From NCBI GenBank assembly GCA_029982755.1, contig JARRBR010000009.1:1-42842 (forward strand): a stretch of DNA of 42,842 nt, in the 5' to 3' direction. The stretch's first letter is position 1. The number at the start of each line of letters is the position of its first letter. The notes beneath the pieces were generated by a model, which saw only the letters and a list, made by a program, of their open reading frames with translations, did no database searches and was not told where the DNA came from. A program made the translations under genes and the position numbers. This document shows, in pieces, positions 24,699 through 38,622 of the stretch. This DNA comes from Rhodocyclaceae bacterium (GTDB lineage Bacteria > Pseudomonadota > Gammaproteobacteria > Burkholderiales > Rhodocyclaceae).

Positions 24699-25730
24699 TC
24701 AGCTCAGCGCGTAGGGCAGGGCGAGCACGCTGAGGCGCGGGCCGTCGGGCGCACCGAGGCGGATGTCGCCGGCTTCGGCGCTGCTCGACTGGAGCACCGC
24801 CAGCGCCTCGGCGCCACCGTCTGCGGTGGGGGCGACGTTGACCAGCTTGCCGGCCGACTGCTCGCCGAAGTCCGGCGCGTACAGGTCCATGCCCGCGGCG
24901 GCGGCCACCCCGGCCGGCAGCGCGACGCGGTAGGTGCGCTTCTTGAGCTTGCCGAGGTACTGGGTGCGGGCCACGATCTCCTGACCGGGATAGCAGCCCT
25001 TGTGGAAATTGACCCCGCCGATCAGCTCGTAGTTGAGCATCTGGGCAACGAACTCTTCCTGCGTCGGCGCGGTGATCAGCGGCAGGCCGGCGCGGATCAT
25101 CGTCAGCTGCCAGGCGGCGGTGCCGGCGCGCTGGGCGCCGGCGGCGAGCAGGGCGTCGTAGGCGGACGGCGCGGCCTCGGCCGGCACGGCGAGCACGTAG
25201 CGCGTCGCGCCGAGGCGGATGCAGCGCAGGCCGGAGGCGGCGAGGGTCTGCTTCATGTCGGCGGCCGGCAGCTCGGCACCGGCGGCCTGCACCGCAGCGG
25301 CGGCGTTCGGCCCGGCGATGCCGATCAGGGCGACGTCGGCGCTGGCGTTCGACAGCTTGACCTTGCTGCGCAGGACGTACATCGAGAACTTCTTCAGGAA
25401 GGCCGGCAGGATGTCGGCCGACAGCACCAGCGCATGGCCTTCGGCCTCGGGCCACATCAGGAAGCTGGCGATCATGCGGCCCTTGGGCGAGTTGAAGCTG
25501 TTCCACGCCGCGGCGTCGGCTTCGAGCTTCTTGACTTCGTTGGACACGAGGTTGTGCAGGAAGACGGCCGAATCCGGACCCACCGAGCGGATCGTGCCGA
25601 GGTGCAGCAGCGGCACGGCGATGGTCGACTCGGTCGCGGCACGGGCCTCGCTGGCCGCGTCGCTGAAATGCAGGGAGGCTTCGCCAAGGGTGGCACCCAG
25701 GCGGGCGAGGTGTTCGGTCCAGGCTGTCAT
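24699..25730 (-). CDS. ygfZ: Folate-binding YgfZ/IBA57-type protein
   Basis: YgfZ uses tetrahydrofolate to support iron-sulfur enzymes such as the tRNA thiomethylase MiaB. The 343 residues show the GcvT-like fold: SVGPDSAVFLHNLVSNEVKK, NSPKGRMIASFLMW, and the defining KGCYPGQEIVART with Cys246. The start at 25730 (MTAWTEHLARLGA) gives the family's usual length. It is the first gene of a pair with NRDE and is divergent from mltG, the same neighbourhood (ygfZ-mltG-tmk-holB) found in many Betaproteobacteria. Confidence 0.93.
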   Translation of the reverse strand: MTAWTEHLARLGATLGEASLHFSDAASEARAATESTIAVPLLHLGTIRSVGPDSAVFLHNLVSNEVKKLEADAAAWNSFNSPKGRMIASFLMWPEAEGHALVLSADILPAFLKKFSMYVLRSKVKLSNASADVALIGIAGPNAAAAVQAAGAELPAADMKQTLAASGLRCIRLGATRYVLAVPAEAAPSAYDALLAAGAQRAGTAAWQLTMIRAGLPLITAPTQEEFVAQMLNYELIGGVNFHKGCYPGQEIVARTQYLGKLKKRTYRVALPAGVAAAAGMDLYAPDFGEQSAGKLVNVAPTADGGAEALAVLQSSSAEAGDIRLGAPDGPRLSVLALPYALS

Positions 25731-25766
25731 GATCGGGGTTCGGGCTCGGGGGTTGGTGCGATGAAG

Positions 25767-25772
25767 TATTAT
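25767..25772 (+). promoter_or_regulatory. Putative -10 box (TATTAT) for mltG-tmk-holB-pilZ
   Basis: TATTAT lies in GAAGTATTATAAGCGCC, the only AT-rich spot in the ygfZ-mltG gap. No clear -35 is present. The predicted leader is about 60 bases. Confidence 0.45.
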
Positions 25773-25837
25773 AAGCGCCCTCCGCAGCCCGGTCGCCCAT
25801 GGCGCGGGCAGGGCTTTTCCGTCGATTGCGAGCGCCG

Positions 25838-26842
25838 ATGAAGCGTCTTGTCCTCCGTCTCGTGCTGTTCCTGATCCTTGCCGCGGCGCTCGTCGCCGGC
25901 GCGGGGTGGTGGTACGCGCATCGCCCGCTCGCGCTGCGGGCCGAGGCGGTCGACTTCACGGTCCCGCGCGGCGTCGGCATGCGCCAGGCCGCGGGCCTGA
26001 TCGAGCGAGCCGGCGTGCCGGTGGATGCGCGCGTGCTCACCCTGTTCGCCCGCATCAGCGGCCGCGCCCATCGCATCCAGGCCGGCAGCTACGAGGTGCA
26101 TGCCGGCATCACCCCCTGGCAGCTGATCCTGAAGCTCTCGGACGGCGACGTCTCGCAAGGGGCACTGCTGCTGCCCGAGGGCTGGACCTTCCGCCAGGTG
26201 CGCCAGGCGCTGGAGTCGCATCCCGACCTCGAACCCGACACCGCCGGCCTCAGCGACGGCGAGATCCTCGCCCGCATCGGCGCCGGCGAGAAGCATCCCG
26301 AGGGCTTGTTCTTCCCCGACACCTATCTGTTCGACAAGCGCTCGGGTGCGCTCGGCGTGCTCAAGCGCGCCTACGGCGCGATGCACGCGCGCCTGGAGCG
26401 GGCCTGGGCCGAGCGCGACCCGGAGACGCCGCTCGCCTCGCCCTACGAGGCGCTGATCCTGGCGTCGATCATCGAGAAGGAAACCGGCCGCCCGGAAGAC
26501 CGCGGCCTGGTGGCCTCCGTGTTCGCCAACCGGCTGCGCATCGGCATGCGCCTGCAGACCGACCCGTCGGTCATCTACGGCCTGGGGCCGGAATTCGACG
26601 GCCGCCTGCGCCGCATCCATCTCGACACCGATCACCCGTGGAACACCTACACCCGTGCCGGGCTGCCGCCGACCCCGATCGCGATACCGGGCGAGGCCGC
26701 GCTGCGCGCCGCGGTGCAGCCGGAAAAGAGCGAGTTCCTCTATTTCGTCGCCCGCGGTGACGGCAGCAGCGAGTTCTCCCGGAATCTCGCCGACCACAAC
26801 CGCGCGGTGAACAAGTTCATCCGCAACGGAGGCGGCCAGTGA
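25838..26842 (+). CDS. mltG: Endolytic murein transglycosylase MltG
   Basis: MltG is an inner-membrane enzyme that cuts nascent glycan strands and sets their length. The 334 residues (340 in E. coli) start with a membrane anchor ([22 protein letters not shown]), then a LysM-like segment ([20 protein letters not shown]) and the YceG domain. The catalytic Glu is E213 in [28 protein letters not shown] and [20 protein letters not shown] follow, as in all MltG proteins. The start at 25838 places the anchor at the very N-terminus; an ATG at 25799 would add 13 basic residues. The stop overlaps the tmk GTG start. Confidence 0.95.
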   Translation: MKRLVLRLVLFLILAAALVAGAGWWYAHRPLALRAEAVDFTVPRGVGMRQAAGLIERAGVPVDARVLTLFARISGRAHRIQAGSYEVHAGITPWQLILKLSDGDVSQGALLLPEGWTFRQVRQALESHPDLEPDTAGLSDGEILARIGAGEKHPEGLFFPDTYLFDKRSGALGVLKRAYGAMHARLERAWAERDPETPLASPYEALILASIIEKETGRPEDRGLVASVFANRLRIGMRLQTDPSVIYGLGPEFDGRLRRIHLDTDHPWNTYTRAGLPPTPIAIPGEAALRAAVQPEKSEFLYFVARGDGSSEFSRNLADHNRAVNKFIRNGGGQ

Positions 26843-27567
26843 GCAAGATGCCGCCCGTCCGCCCGCTGTCCGACCTTCCCATGAGCCAGACCGATCCGAC
26901 CATCCCTGCATCCGCGGGCAATCCTGAGCCGCGTCCGGCGCTCGCCCCCGCGCGCGGCCGCTTCATCACCTTCGAGGGCATCGACGGCGCCGGCAAGAGC
27001 AGCCAGATTGCCGCCACCGTCGCCCTGCTGCAGGCCGCCGGCATCGACGTGGACCAGACCCGGGAACCCGGCGGCACCGCGCTCGGCGAGCGCTTGCGCG
27101 ATCTGCTGCTGCACGAGCCGATGCACCTCGAGACCGAGGCCATGCTGATGTTCGCCGCCCGCCGCGAGCACCTCGCCGTGCGCATCGAGCCGGCGCTGGA
27201 GGCCGGGCGCTGGGTGGTGTGCGACCGCTTCTCCGACGCCACCTTCGCCTACCAGGTCGGCGGGCGCGGGCTGGACCGCGACAAGTTCGACGCGCTGGAG
27301 GCCTGGGTCCATCCCGGCCTGCAGCCCGACCTTACACTGGTGTTCGACCTCGACCCGGCGGTGGCCGCGGCGCGCGTGGCCTCGACCGGTGCCGATCCCG
27401 ACCGCTTCGAGCGCGAGCAGCGCGACTTCTTCGTGCGCGTGCGGACGGCCTACCTCGAGCGCGCCGCGCGCGCCCCCGAGCGCATGCGCGTGATCGACGC
27501 CGACCGCCCGCCGGAGATCATCCGCGCCGAGATCGAGCGCATCCTGCGCGAGCGCTTCTTCTCATGA
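26839..27567 (+). CDS. tmk: Thymidylate kinase
   Basis: The enzyme phosphorylates dTMP to dTDP. The 242-residue frame has the P-loop EGIDGAGKS at residues 46-54, the DRF motif in [20 protein letters not shown], and a lid with [18 protein letters not shown]. The P-loop is unusually far in because the GTG start at 26839 gives a 40-residue Pro/Ala-rich extension. The GTG has a good GGAGG six bases upstream and overlaps the mltG stop, but an ATG at 26881 would bring the protein closer to the usual 205-215 residues. The stop overlaps the holB start (ATGA). Confidence 0.94.
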   Translation: MSKMPPVRPLSDLPMSQTDPTIPASAGNPEPRPALAPARGRFITFEGIDGAGKSSQIAATVALLQAAGIDVDQTREPGGTALGERLRDLLLHEPMHLETEAMLMFAARREHLAVRIEPALEAGRWVVCDRFSDATFAYQVGGRGLDRDKFDALEAWVHPGLQPDLTLVFDLDPAVAAARVASTGADPDRFEREQRDFFVRVRTAYLERAARAPERMRVIDADRPPEIIRAEIERILRERFFS

Positions 27568-28625
27568 TCCACGCCTGGCTGCAGCCGACCTGGCAGCGTC
27601 TCGTCGAGCTCGGCGAGCGCCTACCGCACGCGCTGCTCTTCGTGGGCCCGGCCGGCCTGGGCAAGCGCGAGCTGGCCGAGGCGCTCGCCGCCCGCCTACT
27701 GTGCGACTCACCGCGCGCCGACGGCCACGCCTGCGACCACTGCGAACCCTGCCAGTGGCGGCTGACCGGCAACCATCCCGACCTGATCCGCGTGGTGCCG
27801 GCCGCCGAGCTCGCCGCCGCAGCCGAAGGGGCGGGCGAGGGCGAGGCGCCCGCACGCGAGACTCCCGCCAAGGCCGCCTCCGAGCAGATCGTCATCGAGC
27901 AGATCCGCGACCTGCAGGCCGCGCTCAGCATCACCGGCCACCATGGCGCGCGCCGGGTGGTCGTGCTCGACCCGGCCGAGGCGATGAACGTGTTTACCGC
28001 CAACGCCCTGCTCAAGCTCCTGGAGGAGCCGCCCGCCGGCTGCGTGTTCCTGCTCGTGTCCTCGGCGCCGCGCCGGCTGCTGCCCACCATCCGCAGCCGC
28101 TGCCAGCAGTGGCATTTCGTGCGTCCCGCCGAGGCCGAGCTCGCGCACTGGAAGGCGCAGGCCGATCGCGACACGCAGGCGCTGCTCGCGCTCGGCGGCG
28201 GCATGCCGCTGGCGGCCGAGCGTCTGGCACAGGCCGGTGGCGGCGCGCTGCTGGCGCGGTTCGTGCGCGACATCGGCGGATTGCAGGCGGCCGACGTGCT
28301 GCGCGTGGCCGGGCAGTGGGAGGCCTGGCTGAAGTCGAAGGAGGCCGCGGCGGCCGGCTTCGGCCTGCCCGAGCTCTCCGACTGGATGCTGCGCTGGGTG
28401 GGCGATCTCGCCGCGCTGCGTCTCGGCGGCCGGGTGCGCTTCTTCCCGGCGCAGGAGGGCGTGCTGTCGGCGCTTGCCAGCCGCATGACGGTGGCGGCGG
28501 CGAGCGGCTGCTACAATGAGCTCCTCCAGATCCACAAGGTGTCACGCCATCCGCTCAGCCTGCGGCTGGTGCTCGAAGACATGCTGATGCGCTACGCCCG
28601 CGCCATTGCCGGAGCCAGAGGATGA
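27564..28625 (+). CDS. holB: DNA polymerase III subunit delta prime
   Basis: This clamp-loader subunit has 353 residues. The N-terminal AAA+ domain has [20 protein letters not shown], then the zinc module with C47, C57, C60 and C63 ([17 protein letters not shown]), the [20 protein letters not shown] segment, and the [18 protein letters not shown] and [10 protein letters not shown] motifs of delta prime. Between residues 82 and 107 there is an extra Ala/Glu/Pro-rich loop ([20 protein letters not shown]) that looks disordered. The start overlaps tmk and the stop overlaps pilZ, both as ATGA. Confidence 0.95.
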   Translation: MIHAWLQPTWQRLVELGERLPHALLFVGPAGLGKRELAEALAARLLCDSPRADGHACDHCEPCQWRLTGNHPDLIRVVPAAELAAAAEGAGEGEAPARETPAKAASEQIVIEQIRDLQAALSITGHHGARRVVVLDPAEAMNVFTANALLKLLEEPPAGCVFLLVSSAPRRLLPTIRSRCQQWHFVRPAEAELAHWKAQADRDTQALLALGGGMPLAAERLAQAGGGALLARFVRDIGGLQAADVLRVAGQWEAWLKSKEAAAAGFGLPELSDWMLRWVGDLAALRLGGRVRFFPAQEGVLSALASRMTVAAASGCYNELLQIHKVSRHPLSLRLVLEDMLMRYARAIAGARG

Positions 28626-28987
28626 CCGAAGCCGCCCGCCCCGCCGTCGCCCGCCCGAGCGTGCTGTCGCTCAACATCAACTCCAAGTCGGCGCTCTATG
28701 CGTCGTACATGGCCTTCCTGACCAACGGCGGCATCTTCGTGCCGACGCCGAAGGCCTACAAGATCGGCGATGAGGTCTTCATGCTGCTGCAGCTGATGGA
28801 CGACCCGACCCGCCATCCGGTCGCCGGCACGGTGGCGTGGATCACCCCGCATGGCGCCACGGGCGGCAAGACGCAGGGCATCGGCGTGCATTTTTCAGCC
28901 GACGAATCGAGCAAGGTGCTGCGCAGCCGCATCGAGCAGGTGCTGGCCGGGCACCTGGGATCGAACCGGCCCACGCATACGCTCTGA
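28622..28987 (+). CDS. pilZ: Type IV pilus protein PilZ
   Basis: The 121-residue single PilZ domain has the canonical type IV pilus form: SLNINSKSALYASYMAFLTN then GGIFVPTPKAYKIGDEVFML, and GTVAWITPHG near the end. The RxxxR and (D/N)xSxxG motifs for cyclic-di-GMP are absent, as in Xanthomonas and Pseudomonas PilZ, which act through PilB/FimX contacts. The place directly after holB is the standard one for this gene. The start overlaps the holB stop. No other pilus gene is in the window. Confidence 0.92.
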   Translation: MTEAARPAVARPSVLSLNINSKSALYASYMAFLTNGGIFVPTPKAYKIGDEVFMLLQLMDDPTRHPVAGTVAWITPHGATGGKTQGIGVHFSADESSKVLRSRIEQVLAGHLGSNRPTHTL

Positions 28988-29029
28988 TTCCTCAACCCAC
29001 CATAACTCGCCCCGACCCGCAGGACCCCG

Positions 29030-29806
29030 ATGTTCGTCGATTCGCACTGCCACCTCGATTTCCCCGACCTCGCCGCACGCGAGGACGAGATCCTCGCCAC
29101 CATGGCCGCCAATGACGTCGGCACCGCGCTGTGCATCGGCGTGAAGCTGGAGGATTTCCCGCGCGTGCTCGGCCTGGCCGAGCGCCACGCCCACCTGTGG
29201 GCGACGGTCGGCGTGCATCCCGACAACGACGGCGTCGAGGAGCCCGACGTGGCGCGTCTGGTCGCGCTCGCCGACCATCCCAAGGTGGTCGCGATCGGCG
29301 AGACCGGGCTGGACTACTACTGGCAGAAGGACGCTCCGGAGTGGCAGCGCACGCGTTTCCGCACCCACATCCGCGCCGCGCGCGAGACCGGCAAGCCACT
29401 GGTCATCCACACCCGCAGCGCCGCGGACGACACCCTGCGCCTGATGCGCGAGGAAAACGCCGGCGAGGCGGGCGGCGTCATGCACTGCTTCACCGAGAGC
29501 TGGGAAGTGGCCGAGGCGGCGCTGGAGCAGGGCTTCTACATCTCCTTCTCAGGCATCGTCACCTTCCGCAACGCGAAGGACCTGAAGGAAGTCGCCAGGC
29601 GCGTGCCGCTCGACCGCCTGCTGATCGAGACCGATTCACCCTATCTCGCCCCGGTGCCGCACCGCGGCAGGACCAACGAACCCGGCTGGGTCGTGCACGT
29701 GGCCGAGGAAATCGCCCGCCTGCGCGAGCTACCGCTGGCCGCCATCGAGCAGGCCACCACCGACAACTTCTTCCGCCTGTTCCGCCATGTACAAAGACCC
29801 GTCTGA
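29030..29806 (+). CDS. tatD: TatD family metal-dependent deoxyribonuclease
   Basis: The TIM-barrel hydrolase has 258 residues. Metal ligands are visible in FVDSHCHLDFPDL (HxH), GETGLDYYW (Glu), VIHTRSAADD, MHCFTESW and ETDSPYLAPVPHRGRTNEPG (Asp). Relatives are 3'-5' exonucleases with roles in repair and RNA turnover; the YcfH-type family usually sits by holB-pilZ, as here. It starts 42 bases after pilZ. Its last 20 bases overlap the next gene in a different frame. Confidence 0.94.
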   Translation: MFVDSHCHLDFPDLAAREDEILATMAANDVGTALCIGVKLEDFPRVLGLAERHAHLWATVGVHPDNDGVEEPDVARLVALADHPKVVAIGETGLDYYWQKDAPEWQRTRFRTHIRAARETGKPLVIHTRSAADDTLRLMREENAGEAGGVMHCFTESWEVAEAALEQGFYISFSGIVTFRNAKDLKEVARRVPLDRLLIETDSPYLAPVPHRGRTNEPGWVVHVAEEIARLRELPLAAIEQATTDNFFRLFRHVQRPV

Positions 29807-30518
29807 AACCGCCCCGCTGCGCCGCCCGTCGGCCGTGCTGTCGCGCAAGCTCCTGGCCGCCACCGTGCTCGCGGCCAGCACCCTGTTCTCGTGCGCGACC
29901 ATCGCCGGCAGCTACGAGGATGCGCTCGGCGCCGCCAGCCTGGGTGACACGTCCCAGCTCACCGGCCTGCTCGACCGCGGCATCGACCCGAACACGGTCG
30001 ATGCTCAGGGCAACTCGCTGCTGATCCTCGCCGCGCGCGAGGGCCAGCTCGATACGGTCGCGGCGCTGCTGAAGTACCGCCCCAAGCTCGACTACCGCAA
30101 CCTCGCCGGCGACACCGCGCTGATGCTCGCCGTGCTGCGCGGTCACGATGCGGTCGCGCAGCGGCTGATCGAGGCCGGCGCGCAGGTGAACCACGAGGGC
30201 TGGGCCCCGGTGCACTACGCCGCGTTCGAGGGCCGCGAGGCGATCCTCGACCGGCTGCTGGCCGCCGGCGCCGACGTCAATGCGCCCGCGCCCAACAAGG
30301 CGACCGCGCTGATGCTGGCCGCGCGCAACGGCCACATCGGCGTCGTCCGCCGCCTGCTGGCGCTGCCGCAGACCAATCTCAATGCGCTTAGCGACACCGG
30401 CCTCTCCGCCGATGCGTTCGCGCTGCAGAACAAGAACACCGACATCGTCGAGCTGATCGCGGCCGAGCGCAAGCGCCGCGGCCTGCGTCCGCCGGCGATG
30501 AAGGTCACGATAGATTGA
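29787..30518 (+). CDS. Exported ankyrin-repeat protein
   Basis: The 243-residue protein has an N-terminal export signal ([20 protein letters not shown], cleavage probably after AG near residue 41) and at least four ankyrin units: [60 protein letters not shown] and [20 protein letters not shown]. The repeat surface suggests protein binding in the periplasm; the partner is unknown. The ATG at 29787 lies inside tatD and has no good ribosome site, so translation is probably coupled, or begins at a later GTG. Ankyrin proteins after tatD recur in Betaproteobacteria. Confidence 0.85.
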   Translation: MYKDPSETAPLRRPSAVLSRKLLAATVLAASTLFSCATIAGSYEDALGAASLGDTSQLTGLLDRGIDPNTVDAQGNSLLILAAREGQLDTVAALLKYRPKLDYRNLAGDTALMLAVLRGHDAVAQRLIEAGAQVNHEGWAPVHYAAFEGREAILDRLLAAGADVNAPAPNKATALMLAARNGHIGVVRRLLALPQTNLNALSDTGLSADAFALQNKNTDIVELIAAERKRRGLRPPAMKVTID

Positions 30519-30579
30519 TTGCGGCCACGCTGGCCGCGCGCTGCGGCCCCGCCCGCAAAGAAGACGACAAGGAAACAGG

Positions 30580-30921
30580 ATGAGCAGCCTGCCCAGGTGC
30601 CCCGCGTGCAACTCCGAATACACCTACGAGGACGGCGACAACTACGTCTGTCCGGAATGCGCGCACGAATGGTCGAAGCACGCCGCCACCGAGGCGGTCG
30701 AGGCGCAGAAGGTGTGGAAGGACGCCAACGGCAACGTGCTGCAGGACGGCGACAGCGTCACCGTGATCAAGGACCTCAAGGTCAAGGGCTCGTCGCTGGT
30801 GGTGAAGGTCGGCACCAAGGTCAAGAACATCCGCCTGGTCGAGGGCGACCACGACATCGACTGCAAGATCGACGGCATCGGCGCGATGAAGCTGAAGTCG
30901 GAGTTCGTGAAGAAGAGCTGA
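30580..30921 (+). CDS. yjdM: Zinc-ribbon protein YjdM (PhnA family)
   Basis: The 113-residue protein starts with a zinc ribbon, [20 protein letters not shown] and then C (four Cys in two CxxC pairs). The PhnA domain follows: [20 protein letters not shown], then [20 protein letters not shown]. Despite the old name it is not needed for phosphonate use; its function is unclear. AGGAAACAGG precedes the start. It closes the plus-strand run and is convergent with the dienoyl-CoA fusion gene. Confidence 0.93.
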   Translation: MSSLPRCPACNSEYTYEDGDNYVCPECAHEWSKHAATEAVEAQKVWKDANGNVLQDGDSVTVIKDLKVKGSSLVVKVGTKVKNIRLVEGDHDIDCKIDGIGAMKLKSEFVKKS

Positions 30922-30963
30922 TCCCCCGCTTCGGGCATCCGCGCGCCAGGGCAATGGAAAGCG

Positions 30964-30990
30964 GCGCGGCCGGGGGCGACCTGGCCGCGC
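30964..30990. terminator. Hairpin between convergent yjdM and the fusion gene
   Basis: GCGCGGCC (30964-30971) pairs with GGCCGCGC (30983-30990) around an 11-base loop. TTCATT follows on the plus strand and CGCTTTCC on the minus strand. It is a moderate candidate for a shared terminator. Confidence 0.5.
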
Positions 30991-31011
30991 TTCATTGAGG
31001 GGATGCGCGCC

Positions 31012-34125
<3,114 letters not shown>

Positions 34126-34127
34126 CT

Positions 34128-34143
34128 ATGCAACGCGTTGCAT
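34128..34143. promoter_or_regulatory. PadR-type operator, perfect palindrome 2
   Basis: ATGCAACGCGTTGCAT is a perfect 16-base palindrome, 30 bases before the padR start. It begins exactly 40 bases after the first copy, close to four helical turns, so two dimers would bind the same DNA face. Confidence 0.7.
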
Positions 34144-34173
34144 GGTGCCACAGTGCGCGGATAGACTTGGGTC

Positions 34174-34758
34174 ATGTCGCTAGCCCATGCACTGCTCACT
34201 TCGCTGCTCGAACAACCCTCGTCCGGCTACCAGCTGGCGCGGCGCTTCGACAAGTCCATCGGCCACTTCTGGCGGGCGACCCACCAGCAGATCTACCGCG
34301 AGCTCGGGCGCATGGAAAAGGCGGGCTGGATCCGCTCCGAGCCCGACCCCGACGCCGGTCGTGGCCGCAAGCGCAGCTACAGCGTGCTGCCGGCGGGCGA
34401 GGCGGAACTGATGCGCTGGGCGGGCGAATCCGCGCCGCTGACCGAGCTGTGCGACGAGTTCCTCGTCCGCCTGCGCGCCGACGCCGTCATCGGCCCGCTC
34501 GGTCTGGGCCCGGAGCTCGAGCGTCGCCGCGCGCTGCACGCCGACAAGCTGCGTGCCTATCACGCCATCGAGGCGCGCGATTTTCCGCCCGGGGCCGAAG
34601 GCTCGCGCCAGCGCCGCATCCATCACCTGATCCTGAAGGCGGGCATCCAGTACGAGGCGGGCTGGATCGCCTGGTACGACGAGGCGCTCGCCGCCCTGGC
34701 CCTGGACGGGCCGGGCGAGGGCAAGCCCCAGGCCCGCTGCGCCGACCGCGGCCGCTGA
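34174..34758 (+). CDS. PadR family transcriptional regulator
   Basis: The 194-residue regulator has the PadR winged helix at the N-terminus: LAHALLTSLLEQPSSGYQLA, QIYRELGRMEKAGWI and the wing DAGRGRKRSYSVLPAGE. The C-terminal helices (PADR4/Vir-like, LHADKLRAYHAIEARDF) form the dimer and effector region. Members are usually repressors released by small aromatic or other ligands. It is divergent from the dienoyl-CoA fusion gene with two palindromes in between, so control of both promoters is likely. An alpha/beta hydrolase lies convergent downstream. The effector could be an unsaturated acyl-CoA or its acid, which is inference only. Confidence 0.9.
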   Translation: MSLAHALLTSLLEQPSSGYQLARRFDKSIGHFWRATHQQIYRELGRMEKAGWIRSEPDPDAGRGRKRSYSVLPAGEAELMRWAGESAPLTELCDEFLVRLRADAVIGPLGLGPELERRRALHADKLRAYHAIEARDFPPGAEGSRQRRIHHLILKAGIQYEAGWIAWYDEALAALALDGPGEGKPQARCADRGR

Positions 34759-34770
34759 CGGGGCCAGCCC

Positions 34771-35571
34771 TCAGGGCAGTTCGCGCACGAAGTCCGCAAC
34801 CATCGCGATCACCTCCGCTTCTTTCTCCCGGTGCGGCACGTGGCGGGTGTCCGGCATCAAGGCAAGGCGGGTCGGGCCGCCGCTCAGCTCGGCGATCAGT
34901 TCCGGATGGCGGGTGGTGCCGTATTCGTCCTCGACACCGTGGATGGCCAGGGCGGGGCAGCGCAGCTGCGGCAGCACTTCGCGCAGCGACCAGTTCTCGA
35001 ATTCCGGGTGCAGCCAGGACTCGATCCAGGCATCCAGCACCCAGCGCGCCTTGTCGCCGTGGTAGCGCTCCAGGCGCGCGACCTGGGCGGGATCCTTGAA
35101 GAACTCGCGCGCCTCCTCCAGCCCCTTCACGGTCCGGTCCTCGAGAAAGCTCTGCGCCGACTCGGTGATCAGCCCGACGCAGGTCTCGGCGTGGTGCGCG
35201 GCGCAGTTCACCGCCATGCCGCCGCCGACGCTGTGGCCGAAGAGTATGAAGCGTTCGATGCCGAGGTGGCGCAGCACCGCGTCGAAGCCGTCCTCGGCCT
35301 CGCGGGCGATGAAATCCAGCGCCAGCGTCGCCGGATGTGCGTCGGACCTGCCGAAGCCGAGGCGGTCGTAGGCGACGACCTGGCGGCCGGTCGCCGCGCA
35401 CAAGGCCTCCGGAAAGCCGCGCCACAGCTCGACGCTGCCCAGCGAGTCGTGCAGCAGCACGATCGGCGCGCGCGCGCCGGAAACGGCCGGCGGCCACACC
35501 CGGCAGAACAGAACGCCATCCGGCGTGTCGATACGGTGATCCTGAATCTGGGGACTGGCGGCGTTCGTCAT
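34771..35571 (-). CDS. Alpha/beta hydrolase
   Basis: The 266-residue alpha/beta-fold protein has the oxyanion strand PIVLLHDSLGSVELWRGFPE, the nucleophile elbow FGHSVGGGMAV, a probable acid Asp in AIHGVEDEYGTTRHPE, and the His near the end in PDTRHVPHREKE. The substrate cannot be told from sequence; the fold includes esterases, C-C bond hydrolases and haloperoxidase-like enzymes. The start at 35571 precedes the conserved HRIDTPDGVLF closely, but lacks a ribosome site; an ATG at 35625 with a GGGTGGA site would add 18 residues. It is convergent with padR (12-base gap) and divergent from the molybdenum hydroxylase operon. Confidence 0.85.
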   Translation of the reverse strand: MTNAASPQIQDHRIDTPDGVLFCRVWPPAVSGARAPIVLLHDSLGSVELWRGFPEALCAATGRQVVAYDRLGFGRSDAHPATLALDFIAREAEDGFDAVLRHLGIERFILFGHSVGGGMAVNCAAHHAETCVGLITESAQSFLEDRTVKGLEEAREFFKDPAQVARLERYHGDKARWVLDAWIESWLHPEFENWSLREVLPQLRCPALAIHGVEDEYGTTRHPELIAELSGGPTRLALMPDTRHVPHREKEAEVIAMVADFVRELP

Positions 35572-35636
35572 TGGCAGGGGCGTCCGGACTGGGTCGGGGT
35601 GGAAAGGGGCGACCGAAGGCTTCATTCCACCCCGGG

Positions 35637-35652
35637 TTGACGTGCACGTCAA
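35637..35652. promoter_or_regulatory. Perfect 16-base palindrome TTGACGTGCACGTCAA
   Basis: This sits in the 279-base gap between the divergent hydrolase and hydroxylase genes and overlaps a TTGAC that could be a -35. The shape recalls operators of MerR- or TetR-type regulators of acyl-CoA catabolism, but I cannot name the factor. No other copy was noticed. Confidence 0.55.
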
Positions 35653-35753
35653 TAGTGGCGTGCAGCAGTTCGTCGCGCCGGCATCGCGCGGGAGGAGCGC
35701 GGCACGGTGTCGATGAGGACATTAGCCGCCGGTCCGACACAGGTGTTTACCCG

Positions 35754-35763
35754 ATGGCGCCAT
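35754..35763. promoter_or_regulatory. Intergenic palindrome ATGGCGCCAT, copy 3
   Basis: This is the same ten bases as at 8117 and 19357. It lies 88 bases before the start of the hydroxylase small subunit, which has a strong AAAGGAGG site at 35840-35845. Confidence 0.4.
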
Positions 35764-35850
35764 GCGGCCCGCCGGGCGCACTCTTGCACGCTGGCGTCGT
35801 CGGCGGGACGCGGGCGGGCTCATCGAAGGGAACCACACAAAGGAGGCGTC

Positions 35851-36305
35851 ATGACCAAATTCATCGTCAATGGCAGCAGCCATCAGGCGGATGGGGACCC
35901 CGAGATGCCCCTGCTCTGGTATCTGCGCGACCTCGCCGGGCTGACCGGCACCAAGTACGGCTGCGGCCTGGGCCTGTGCGGCACGTGCACGGTGCTGGTC
36001 GACGGCCGGCCGGCGCGCGCCTGCCTGCTGGCGGTGGGCGAACTGGAAGGGCGCGCGATCACCACCATCGAAGGCCTGTCGGCCGATGGCATGCATCCGG
36101 TGCAGGAAGCCTGGCGCCAACTCAACGTGGCGCAGTGCGGCTACTGTCAGACCGGGCAGATCATGCAGGCGGCGGCCCTGCTGGCGAAGACGCCCGACCC
36201 GAGCGACACCGAGATCGACGCGGCGATGAGCGGCAACCTCTGTCGCTGCGGCACCTACCCGCGCATCCGTGCTGCGATCAGGCAGGCGGCCAAAGGAGGC
36301 GCGAA

Positions 36306-36309
<4 letters not shown>
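35851..36309 (+). CDS. iorA: Molybdenum hydroxylase 2Fe-2S subunit (isoquinoline 1-oxidoreductase alpha type)
   Basis: The 152-residue subunit carries two 2Fe-2S clusters that take electrons from the molybdenum centre. The plant-ferredoxin-like cluster is in [19 protein letters not shown] plus a Cys in RACLLAVG. The second is in [12 protein letters not shown] and [12 protein letters not shown]. Enzymes of this group (IorAB, and aldehyde or nicotinate-type hydroxylases) oxidise N-heterocycles or aldehydes; the substrate is unknown. There is no FAD subunit gene, as in IorAB. An excellent AGGAGG site fixes the start at 35851. The stop overlaps the large-subunit start (ATGA). Confidence 0.92.
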
Positions 36310-38612
<2,303 letters not shown>

Positions 38613-38622
38613 GGAGGCTTGC

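Noticed and set aside
28955-28975. GGTTCGATCCC on the minus strand resembling a tRNA T arm
   Set aside because: The flanking bases do not form the 5-bp T stem, no acceptor stem or anticodon arm is present, and it lies inside pilZ.
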